Assembly (NCBI GenBank): GCA_018814245.1
Contig: JAHIZN010000122.1
Location: 1-15,070 of the forward strand
DNA length: 15,070 nt
Direction: 5' to 3'
Origin: a bacterium
GTDB lineage: Bacteria > UBA9089 > CG2-30-40-21
Shown here: one piece after another, positions 6,567 through 12,959 of the stretch
How positions within the stretch are numbered: the first letter of the stretch is position 1
Layout: every line of letters starts with the position of its first letter
Notes under the pieces: generated by a model
The model's input: the letters and a program-made list of their open reading frames with translations, nothing else
Databases searched by the model: none
Told to the model about the DNA's origin: nothing
Made by a program: the position numbers and the translations under genes

Positions 6567-6911
6567 GTGAATAAACTCATAGCCATATTAATCGTATTAA
6601 TGTTTGGTGCTGTACTATTATCCCCATTTGTGGTTAATGTCATCAGCGGGGGGAAGGCAACGCCTGACCTTGTCCTGCCAACGACAGGCAAATGCGTTAA
6701 GGATACAGAATACATGCGGGCAAACCACATGGATCTCCTTAAAAAGGCAAGGGTTAAGGCTGTACGGGATGGTGTGCGGACAAAGGATTCCAGCCTGAAG
6801 AATTGTCAAACATGTCATGTGAGACGGGATGAGTTTTGTGACAAGTGTCATCATTTTGTTGGGGTAAAGCCTGAATGCTTTGAGTGTCATTATTTTCCTA
6901 CGGGCAAGTAG
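6567..6911 (+). CDS. dsrJ: DsrJ, triheme cytochrome c of the DsrMKJOP complex
   Basis: Periplasmic, membrane-anchored cytochrome c. The 114-residue protein starts with an uncleaved-type signal anchor (hydrophobic residues 3-26). Three CXXCH heme-binding sites follow: Cys80-His84 (CQTCH), Cys91-His95 (CDKCH) and Cys104-His108 (CFECH), as expected for DsrJ. The conserved block GKCVKDTEYMRANHM supplies Cys43, Met50 and His54. In Allochromatium DsrJ the matching Cys is a ligand of an unusual His/Cys heme. The start is GTG at 6567, six bases after GGAGGA (6555-6560); the next in-frame ATG (residue 12) would cut the signal anchor. The exact role of DsrJ in the complex is still debated. Confidence 0.93.
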   Translation: MNKLIAILIVLMFGAVLLSPFVVNVISGGKATPDLVLPTTGKCVKDTEYMRANHMDLLKKARVKAVRDGVRTKDSSLKNCQTCHVRRDEFCDKCHHFVGVKPECFECHYFPTGK

Positions 6912-7037
6912 TGGCAGACCTATGTGTCTGCCCTCTGAAATTGTGTCTGCCCTCTGAAATAGACATAACATTTTGGTAGCCGCACTCTTTGTGTTGCATA
7001 ATGTTGCGAGCGAAAGGGCAGACACATAGGTCTGCCC
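6912..7037. repeat. Inverted repeat with an exact 19-bp tandem duplication, first part of the dsrJ-dsrO spacer
   Basis: Arms 6912-6933 (TGGCAGACCTATGTGTCTGC) and 7016-7037 are reverse complements over 21 of 22 positions. The left arm runs into TGTGTCTGCCCTCTGAAAT, present twice back to back at 6923-6941 and 6942-6960 without a mismatch. The dsrJ stop codon directly precedes the left arm. No gene is present. Confidence 0.75.
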
Positions 7038-7057
7038 CTACAATCGGACAACCACAG

Positions 7058-7333
7058 GCAGACTGTGTGAAAACTTATGATTTGGGCATCAATGCTACGA
7101 CAGATTAACGAGAATGGAAAGAACCACAAAGGGTGTAAATTCTTAAGATGAACCTTCATCAAGCTCATCTTCACCTTATTATCGTTGAATTATTCTCCCT
7201 AAGATATTTACACCCTTTGTGGCTCTTTCCCTATAGCGAGATTGACACGACAGATTGTAGAGACAGAGGGCAGGCACGAGGGGACTTGCCCCTATGGGCA
7301 ATTATCGTGAACTTGAGTTTTCACACAGTCTGC
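7058..7333. repeat. Perfect 18-bp inverted repeat enclosing the second 118-bp element
   Basis: GCAGACTGTGTGAAAACT at 7058-7075 is repeated exactly as its reverse complement at 7316-7333, and weaker similarity (CAACC and neighbours) continues outside both arms. The 118-bp element copy 2 (7116-7231) and a lone ATTGACACGACAGAT (7241-7255) lie between the arms. The lone sequence matches the terminal repeat of the elements at 1964-2147 and 14751-15043. No gene is present. Confidence 0.7.
7116..7231. mobile_element. 118-bp MITE-like element, copy 2
   Basis: Same orientation and nearly the same sequence as 4583-4700, with about eight substitutions or indels. It has the same inverted ends (GGAAAGAACCACAAAGGGTG and, on the right, CACCCTTTGTGGCTCTTTCC). 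Its flanks differ completely from those of copy 1, so the boundaries are real and the unit moved as a whole. It is non-coding. Confidence 0.72.
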
Positions 7334-7355
7334 AGTGGGTTGCCCCTACAGTAAG

Positions 7356-7434
7356 AATAAACCCGAAGGGTTGATATTATTATAGCAATTGTCAAGTGAT
7401 TACAAATAAACCCCGAAGGGGTGACATTATTGTA
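7356..7434. repeat. Two direct repeats, each with a small CCCGAAGGG hairpin, upstream of dsrO
   Basis: AATAAACCCGAAGGGTTGAT (from 7356) and AATAAACCCCGAAGGGGTGA (from 7405) start two related units of about 30 bp, each continuing into ATTATTRTAG and separated by about 20 bp of different sequence. Each can form a 5-bp stem closed by a GAA loop. The change from ACCC/GGGT to CCCC/GGGG is compensatory, which supports a selected hairpin or a mobile hairpin unit. Confidence 0.6.
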
Positions 7435-7478
7435 GGAAACCAAACCACGAACACGGGTAGCGATGGGGGTATTTTCAG

Positions 7479-8180
7479 ATGAAACGAAGGGATTTTATTA
7501 AACTTGGCGGAATATTGACAGCAGCAGGTGCAGTGTTACCGGCAAGCAGCCTGTTATATGCAGGAAAAGCTCCACTATCAACCATTAAGTATGGCATGGT
7601 CATTGACCTAACCAAGTGCGACGGATGCGGGGATTGTGCCTCTGCCTGTCGAATAGCAAATAATGTTGCCACATTCCCGGATGAAAAGATAAATAACTAC
7701 TGGCTCAGGATAGCCAAAGTAAAGCCTAAATTCCCCAATAGTTGCGAAAAAGCCATTCCCCTGATGTGTATGCATTGTAGTGATGCACCCTGCGTTCATG
7801 TCTGCCCGGTTAATGCGTCCTTTGTACGCAAGGATGGGATTGTTCTGATAGACAAGCATAGGTGTATTGGGTGCAGGTATTGCATGATTGCCTGCCCCTA
7901 TAAGGCAAGGTCGTTTGTGTTTAAGCATCATGATGAGTTTACTAACACTGATGTACCCAAGACCATGCATGGGGTGGTGGATAAATGCGATTTTTGTGTA
8001 ACACGGGTGGATAGCGGACAAATGCCTGTGTGTGTCAATACATGCAAAAAAAAGGCGATGTTCTTTGGCAACCTGAATGACCCTGATGCTCAGGTTTCAA
8101 GATTAATCTCAAGCGGCAGGGTGCATCGGGTGAGAGAGGATCTGCACCTTGGGGCAAAGGTGTATTATCTGGGATTGTAA
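7479..8180 (+). CDS. dsrO: DsrO, periplasmic ferredoxin-like subunit of the DsrMKJOP complex
   Basis: Periplasmic four-cluster iron-sulfur protein that connects DsrJ with DsrP. The 233-residue protein starts with a twin-arginine signal (KRRDFIKL at residues 2-9, then a hydrophobic stretch to about 27), so it is exported folded with its clusters. Sixteen cysteines form four [4Fe-4S] groups: 47/50/53/57, 97/100/105/109, 129/132/135/139 and 170/173/185/189. The last has the long 11-residue gap typical of this NrfC/DmsB-like family. The ATG at 7479 is fixed by the Tat motif; the only upstream purine run is GGGGG at 7465-7469, a weak ribosome-binding site. The gene follows the 567-bp repeat-filled spacer after dsrJ. 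Confidence 0.94.
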   Translation: MKRRDFIKLGGILTAAGAVLPASSLLYAGKAPLSTIKYGMVIDLTKCDGCGDCASACRIANNVATFPDEKINNYWLRIAKVKPKFPNSCEKAIPLMCMHCSDAPCVHVCPVNASFVRKDGIVLIDKHRCIGCRYCMIACPYKARSFVFKHHDEFTNTDVPKTMHGVVDKCDFCVTRVDSGQMPVCVNTCKKKAMFFGNLNDPDAQVSRLISSGRVHRVREDLHLGAKVYYLGL

Positions 8181-8182
8181 TG

Positions 8183-8466
8183 TCGAATTGCGAATTTCGA
8201 ATCGCGAATTGCGAATCTGAGGGAACGGGACAGAATCGCGAATTGCGAATCTGAAGAAGTGAGACGGAATTGGGAATTGCAATTGACCAATCGTAACTGC
8301 TCAATATCCTGTGGCAATTCCATGAAGAACCCACCCCTAACCCCTCCCAGGAGGGGAATCAATCTTCGTTGATTGCAATATCCACAAGTTATTGAGCAAT
8401 TACGACAAATCTGTTTTGTTTTCTTCAGATTCGCGATTCGCAATCCGCGATTCGAGATTCGAGATT
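8183..8466. repeat. Three-level nested inverted repeat in the dsrO-dsrP spacer
   Basis: The outer arms are GCGAATTGCGAATCTGA-type words, several copies at 8183-8256, against their reverse complement at 8422-8466. The middle arms are TCGTAACTGCTCAATATCCT… at 8291-8314 against 8382-8405, about 20 of 24 positions paired. The innermost part is the palindrome CCCCTCC-CA-GGAGGGG at 8341-8356. The three word families are unrelated in sequence, so each layer looks like a separate insertion near the centre of the previous one. No gene is present. Confidence 0.78.
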
Positions 8467-8486
8467 GATTATGAGGTAAATAACCA

Positions 8487-9677
8487 ATGAAGCTATATTT
8501 TACAACCATAAACGGCAAGTCACCCATGATGTATGTTTTATTAGCCATATTGGCAGTATTGGCTGCTGCTGGTTTATACGCTACATATGCCATGTTTAGC
8601 CAGGGGCATTATATTACCGGCATGAACAACCAGATACCATGGGGGCTGCCGATTGTTGTTGCCATATATTGTATTGGCTTGAGTGCAGGCTCGCTTGTTA
8701 TTTCAGCACTTTCCGCTGTATTTGGACAAAAGGAATTTAAGCCGTTTGCCAGAATAGCGGTCTTTGTTGCGGCATTGCTTCTTGTTGGCAGCCTGCTTTC
8801 CATTATTCTTGATTGGGGGAGACCGGACAGGGTTATGCTGCCATTTTTGTATCTGAACCCACGATCTATCTTCTCATGGAATGGCTTCTTGTATTCAAGC
8901 TATATCTTTATCTGTGTTGTGTATCTCTGGGCAATGTTTACAGGTAGGGATAGATGGATAAAGCCCATAGGTCTCTTAGCTGTTATGTGGGCGGTTGGGG
9001 TACATAGCGGAACTGGTGCTATCTTTGGGTTTATCAATGCCCGGGAGTTATACCATTCACCACTTGCCTCACCAACCTTTGTGGTTGCAGCATTATCATC
9101 TGGTACTGCCCTGATGATACTTATTATTGTGTCCACATTTAAGGCAACCGGTAGATTTCTGGATAATCGGCTGATTATTGGACTGGCTAAACTGCTTGGT
9201 TCGTTTATCATAGTAGTCTTATATTTTGTAATTGTTGAATATGTTGTAAGATTGTACACCCCCTCAACCTATGAGCCAACGAGCTTTGTTTTATTTGGTG
9301 GAAATGTTTACACCTATATCTTTTGGGGTGGCTTAATACTGCTTGGCTCTATTGTTCCGGCTATTATCCTGTTTAATCCCATGACTAAAAACTCAATCCC
9401 CTGGATTATGTTTGCCTCATTATTGGTAATCATTGGTGTTTTTTGTGAAAGATTGATCTTTGTCCTGCCGGGTCAGGTATTTCCGCTTAATCTTTTCCCG
9501 GATATGGAGATGGTAAGCGGCTTTATGGATGGTCAGATTACATGGTATCATGTCAGTCTGCCTGAAATTGCCCAGGGTGTAGGGATATTGTCTATTGTTG
9601 CTATCCTGTATATTATTGGGTTAAAGCTGTTTGCTTTGCTTCCAACAGAGGCAAGGCATCTGGAGCATGAATTGTAA
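8487..9677 (+). CDS. dsrP: DsrP, NrfD-family membrane subunit of the DsrMKJOP complex
   Basis: Integral membrane protein of the NrfD/PsrC type that interacts with quinones and with DsrO on the periplasmic side. The 396 residues include ten hydrophobic helices, at about 14-36, 53-77, 88-109, 131-151, 158-180, 195-218, 233-255, 275-297, 303-323 and 362-385. Asp109 in DWGRPDR, at the end of helix 3, is the family's conserved acidic/Arg motif. NNQIPWGLPI before helix 2 and LNPRSIFSWNG before helix 4 are also typical NrfD signatures. The ATG at 8487 follows GAGG at 8473-8476 with a 10-base gap. No heme or Fe-S ligands are expected or seen. Its position directly after dsrO matches other dsrMKJOP operons. 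Confidence 0.94.
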   Translation: MKLYFTTINGKSPMMYVLLAILAVLAAAGLYATYAMFSQGHYITGMNNQIPWGLPIVVAIYCIGLSAGSLVISALSAVFGQKEFKPFARIAVFVAALLLVGSLLSIILDWGRPDRVMLPFLYLNPRSIFSWNGFLYSSYIFICVVYLWAMFTGRDRWIKPIGLLAVMWAVGVHSGTGAIFGFINARELYHSPLASPTFVVAALSSGTALMILIIVSTFKATGRFLDNRLIIGLAKLLGSFIIVVLYFVIVEYVVRLYTPSTYEPTSFVLFGGNVYTYIFWGGLILLGSIVPAIILFNPMTKNSIPWIMFASLLVIIGVFCERLIFVLPGQVFPLNLFPDMEMVSGFMDGQITWYHVSLPEIAQGVGILSIVAILYIIGLKLFALLPTEARHLEHEL

Positions 9678-9701
9678 ATATTCGAGCTGTGTAGTTAGGA
9701 T

Positions 9702-9850
9702 TATCCGCAGATTACGCAGATTTCGCAGATTACAGATGAGATGGGGAAAAGCAGTAGAGACGCAAAATTTTGCGTCTCTACAATTTCATCAGGCACATAG
9801 TCGTTAAATTTGTTTTGCAATCTGCGATAATCTGCGAAATCTGCGGATAT
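9702..9850. repeat. CCGCAGATTACGCAGATT inverted repeat around a perfect 28-bp palindrome, dsrP-dsrA spacer
   Basis: The arms at 9702-9734 (TATCCGCAGATTACGCAGAT…) and 9819-9850 are imperfect reverse complements and belong to the same word family as the outer arms in the dsrM-dsrK spacer. Between them, 9754-9781 is a 28-bp palindrome without a single mismatch: GTAGAGACGCAAAA followed by its exact reverse complement. The dsrA ribosome-binding site lies after the right arm. No gene and no terminator T-run are seen. Confidence 0.8.
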
Positions 9851-9905
9851 ATTCCCTGTTTCTAATCGCACAGGTCGAACAATATTAAGAAAAAGGAGAG
9901 ATATT

Positions 9906-11090
9906 ATGTCTGATTCAAAAAGCCCTATTTTGGATGAATTAGAGAAGGGTCCGTGGCCGAGTTTTGTTACAGAGATAAAAAAAGCGGCTGAAAAAAGTCC
10001 AATGGCACAAGGACTATTGGAGCAATTGGAGCTTTCCTACAAGGAAAAGAAAACACACTGGAAGCATGGCGGAATTGTTGGGGTGAAGGGGTATGGCGGT
10101 GGAATCATTGGCCGTTATTCTGATGCCTCAGATAAATTCCCGGATGTCGCTCATTTCCATACGGTTCGTGTTAATCAGCCATCTGGTTGGTTTTACACGG
10201 CTGATGCCTTGAGGGAGTTGATGGGTATTTGGGAAAAGCATGGCTCATGTCTGACCAATTTTCATGGCTCTACAGGTGATACGGTCTTTCTTGGGACAAA
10301 GACAAGTGAGCTTGAAGCCATATTTACCGAGTTATCAGAGAAGGGTTGGGACCTTGGCGGTTCAGGCTCTGATGTCCGCACACCAAGCTGCTGCGTTGGT
10401 CCGGCAAGGTGTGAGTTTGCCTGCTATGATACGCTGGCACTTACCTATGACCTGACCATGTCCTATCAGGATGAGCTGCACAGACCATTCTTCCCCTATA
10501 AGTGGAAGTTTAAGATGGCTGGCTGCCCAAACGATTGCGTTGCCTCAATTGCCAGATCTGATTTTTCTATCATCGGTACATGGAAGGATGATATTCGGAT
10601 GGATAGCGAAGCAGTCAAAGAGTATGCGGCAGATGCAGATTTTAATATCCAGAAATTCGTAGTCAATAAATGTCCGTCCAAGTGTATGTCATGGGATGGA
10701 GAGAAATTAGAGATTGATAACAGAAATTGTGTTAAATGTATGCATTGCATCAATGTTATGCCCAAGGCACTTAGGGTCGGCAAGGAAAAGGGTGCAGCCA
10801 TTCTTATTGGCGCCAAGGCTCCGATTGTTGAGGGTGCACAGCTTGCCTCAGTGATAGTTCCATTTATAGATATGACACCACCCTATCAGGAGCTGAAGGA
10901 TCTAATTGCAGCCATATGGGAGTTCTGGGATGAGCATGGGGTGGCAAGGGAAAGGATTGGTGAATGTATTCAGCGGGTTGGGCTGGGCAGCTTTATCGAG
11001 CAGATAGGGCTCAAGCCTCTACCACAGATGGTTCTGCAGCCAAGGGATAATCCATATATCTTTTATGAGGAATATCTGGAGGAAGAATAA
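9906..11090 (+). CDS. dsrA: Dissimilatory sulfite reductase alpha subunit
   Basis: The alpha subunit of the cytoplasmic alpha2beta2 siroheme enzyme that reduces sulfite by six electrons together with DsrC. The 394 residues contain the siroheme-[4Fe-4S] ligands Cys163-X5-Cys169 (in CVGPARCEFAC) and Cys207-X3-Cys211 (in AGCPNDC). The inserted ferredoxin domain has Cys256 and Cys275/278/281 (CVKCMHC), with the same 19-residue gap as the Desulfovibrio vulgaris enzyme. MPKALRVG after the last cluster is also typical. The ATG at 9906 follows AAGGAGAG (9893-9900). It is about 40 residues shorter than Desulfovibrio DsrA (437), mostly at the N-terminus, without loss of a motif. Whether it belongs to a reductive bacterial clade needs a tree; DsrD downstream argues for reductive use. 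Confidence 0.97.
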   Translation: MSDSKSPILDELEKGPWPSFVTEIKKAAEKSPMAQGLLEQLELSYKEKKTHWKHGGIVGVKGYGGGIIGRYSDASDKFPDVAHFHTVRVNQPSGWFYTADALRELMGIWEKHGSCLTNFHGSTGDTVFLGTKTSELEAIFTELSEKGWDLGGSGSDVRTPSCCVGPARCEFACYDTLALTYDLTMSYQDELHRPFFPYKWKFKMAGCPNDCVASIARSDFSIIGTWKDDIRMDSEAVKEYAADADFNIQKFVVNKCPSKCMSWDGEKLEIDNRNCVKCMHCINVMPKALRVGKEKGAAILIGAKAPIVEGAQLASVIVPFIDMTPPYQELKDLIAAIWEFWDEHGVARERIGECIQRVGLGSFIEQIGLKPLPQMVLQPRDNPYIFYEEYLEEE

Positions 11091-11092
11091 AT

Positions 11093-11203
11093 TAAAATTA
11101 AAAATTAAAAATTATGAATTAATGGTGTAGGAGATTACTATTTTAATTCTCCTGCAGCTCTTCTTTCTCAATTCATAATTAATAATTCACAATTAATAAT
11201 TAT
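11093..11203. repeat. AT-rich inverted repeat with an inner hairpin in the dsrA-dsrB spacer
   Basis: The left arm (11093-11120) repeats TTAAAAATTA words and ends in TATGAATT. The right arm (11170-11203) is its imperfect reverse complement (AATTCATAATTAATAATTC…). Inside, AGGAGA (11129-11134) pairs with TCTCCT (11148-11153). The dsrB ribosome-binding site GAGGAGG (11206-11212) starts just outside the right arm. A related AT-rich arm without a partner lies after dsrD at about 12721-12761. A 130-bp gap between dsrA and dsrB is unusually long for this gene pair. Confidence 0.7.
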
Positions 11204-11220
11204 ACGAGGAGGTTAGTAAT

Positions 11221-12297
11221 ATGGCAGCACCAGCCAGAAAGACAGATATTGGACCACCGCATTATGAAAAGTTTTTGCATCCAATTATTAAGGAAAATTA
11301 TGGAAAATGGAAGTATCATGAGGTAATAAAGCCCGGTGTCCTTGTACATGTTGCAGAGACAGGGGCAAAGATATTTACTGTTCGGGCAGCATCACCAAGG
11401 TTGTTGAGCAGTACCACGATTCTGTTGATTTGTGATTTGGCTGATAAGTATTCAGGCGGCTACCTGAGGTTTACCAGCCGAAATAATATCGAGTTTATTC
11501 TTGATAATGAAGCAAATATTGATCCATTGATCAATGAGCTAAAGCAAAATAATATCCCGGTTGGCGGGACAAAGAATTCTATCTCCAATATTGTTCATAC
11601 TCAAGGGTGGATTCATTGTCATTCATCAGCCACAGACGCATCTGGTCTGGTAAAGGTGATTATGGATGATTGTTTTGAGTATTTTGAGAACATGACCTTG
11701 CCACATAAGGTAAAGATTGCTGTTGCCTGCTGCCTGAATATGTGTGGTGCGGTTCATTGCTCAGATATTGCTATCTTGGGCTTACACAGACGACCACCAA
11801 AGATAGATCATGCTAATCTCAAGAATATGTGCGAGATTCCATCAACAGTGGCATCATGCCCAACAGCAGCCATCAGACCAACCTATGTTGACGGTAAGCC
11901 ATCGGTTAAGATTGATGAGGATAGGTGTATGTTCTGTGGTAATTGTTTTTCAGTCTGTCCGGCAATGCCTATTGCTGACCCATTAAACGATGGGGTATCT
12001 ATCTGGGTTGGCGGTAAGGTCTCTAATGCCAGAACACAGCCAACATTTACCAAATTGGCAATTCCATATATTCCCAATAATCCGCCAAGATGGACTGAAG
12101 TAACCGAGGCAGTAAAGAAGATTGTGACAATTTATGCTCAGGATGCGGAGAAGTACGAACGGGTTGGTGAATGGATTGAACGGATAGGCTGGCCAAGGTT
12201 CTTTGATCTAACTGGATTTGAGTTTACCAAGTACCATATTGATGACTTTAAGTATGCAGGCTTGACATATCGGAGAACAACACAGATGAAGTATTAA
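11221..12297 (+). CDS. dsrB: Dissimilatory sulfite reductase beta subunit
   Basis: The beta subunit of DsrAB carries the catalytically active siroheme and has the docking groove for the DsrC tail. The 358 residues have siroheme-cluster cysteines Cys133 (IHCHSSATD), Cys170-Cys171 (ACCLNMC) and Cys175. The 37-residue gap from the first to the second ligand equals that in the Desulfovibrio vulgaris enzyme. The ferredoxin domain has Cys213 (ASCPTAAI) and Cys236/239/242 with Cys246 (CMFCGNCFSVCPAMP). The ATG at 11221 is preceded by GAGGAGG at 11206-11212 (8-base spacing). It is encoded directly after dsrA, as in almost all dsr loci, but across a repeat-containing gap. Confidence 0.97.
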   Translation: MAAPARKTDIGPPHYEKFLHPIIKENYGKWKYHEVIKPGVLVHVAETGAKIFTVRAASPRLLSSTTILLICDLADKYSGGYLRFTSRNNIEFILDNEANIDPLINELKQNNIPVGGTKNSISNIVHTQGWIHCHSSATDASGLVKVIMDDCFEYFENMTLPHKVKIAVACCLNMCGAVHCSDIAILGLHRRPPKIDHANLKNMCEIPSTVASCPTAAIRPTYVDGKPSVKIDEDRCMFCGNCFSVCPAMPIADPLNDGVSIWVGGKVSNARTQPTFTKLAIPYIPNNPPRWTEVTEAVKKIVTIYAQDAEKYERVGEWIERIGWPRFFDLTGFEFTKYHIDDFKYAGLTYRRTTQMKY

Positions 12298-12325
12298 GGC
12301 ACGCAACGAATACAAAAACGCAAGT

Positions 12326-12437
12326 GGTAGCCGCTGGTAGTCGCAAGCTTTAGCTTGCGTTATTTTACGCAACGGTTAAAGCCTTTGGCTGCCGGCTTGT
12401 GTAATTCAAACGCAGGCGTAAAGCCTGCGGCTACCGG
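12326..12437. repeat. REP-like palindromes in the dsrB-dsrD spacer
   Basis: A unit starting GGTAGCCGCTGG (about 12326) carries CGCAAGCTTTAGCTTGCG, itself an 18-bp palindrome, then TATTTTACGCAACGGTTAAA. A second half follows (GCAGGCGTAAAGCCTGCGGC, to about 12437). The core matches the palindrome in the dsrC-dsrM spacer (3437-3492). The dsrD ribosome-binding site follows 20 bp later. No gene is present in the 170-bp gap. Confidence 0.7.
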
Positions 12438-12467
12438 CACGAACCAAATGATAAAGGGGGTAAGAAA

Positions 12468-12713
12468 ATGGCAGTATCAACTGAGGAATTAGCAGATTCA
12501 ATGTATGCCTTAGTGGCAGAGTATGCTGGCAAGAAAAAACTTAAAGCCAGTGATATAGTTAAGGAAATGATTGATAAATATGGTGATGAGGTGGATAAGA
12601 ATCAGGGTAAAGAGGCAATAAGGCTCTTGATGGATTCTGAACGGTGTGTCTACACCTACTTTGGCGGCACATATATTGAATTGCCGCATAAAGAGGGTTC
12701 TGCACCTGAGTAA
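12468..12713 (+). CDS. dsrD: DsrD, activator of DsrAB
   Basis: A small winged-helix protein, recently shown in sulfate reducers to stimulate DsrAB allosterically rather than bind DNA. The 81 residues match the family length. The helical part contains KKLKASDIVKEMIDKYG, followed by KNQGKEAIRLLMDSERCVYTYFGGTYIELP, here split over about residues 44-73, the most conserved stretch. The ATG at 12468 follows AAAGGGGG (12453-12460). DsrD is found almost only in organisms using Dsr in the reductive direction and directly downstream of dsrAB, as here. It is therefore the strongest sign in the window for sulfite reduction or disproportionation rather than sulfur oxidation. Confidence 0.93.
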   Translation: MAVSTEELADSMYALVAEYAGKKKLKASDIVKEMIDKYGDEVDKNQGKEAIRLLMDSERCVYTYFGGTYIELPHKEGSAPE

Positions 12714-12789
12714 TGCTGGAGATAAAATTAAAAATTATGAATTATGAATTATGAATTTAAGACTCCCCCGCTGACAGGTGTCAGGGATT

Positions 12790-12891
12790 GTAGGGGCAAC
12801 CCCCTGTGGTTGCCCTGCTGTAGGGGACAGAACACCACTGTGTCTGCCTTTCCCATATTCCAGAGGGCAACCACAGGGGGTTTGCCCCTAC
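12790..12891. repeat. 27/28-bp inverted repeat in the dsrD-dsrL spacer
   Basis: The arm at 12790-12816 starts GTAGGGGCAACCCCCTGTGG and its reverse complement is at 12864-12891, with only one extra base as mismatch. About 47 bp lie between them, including a further partial GTAGGGGACAG word at 12820. An unpaired AT-rich arm (12721-12761) precedes it. It forms one of the strongest hairpins of the window, but without a T-run. No gene is present. Confidence 0.8.
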
Positions 12892-12959
12892 GGCACAAAC
12901 GATAAGGTTTGTTATCATGTCTGGGGCAGAGCCTCAGAAATATTTGGAAGGAGTAAATT

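Noticed and set aside
6298..6570. Plus-strand frames running from the end of dsrK into the repeat (90 and 71 codons)
   Set aside because: They overlap dsrK in another frame and then translate the GCGAATT repeat; no family features are present.
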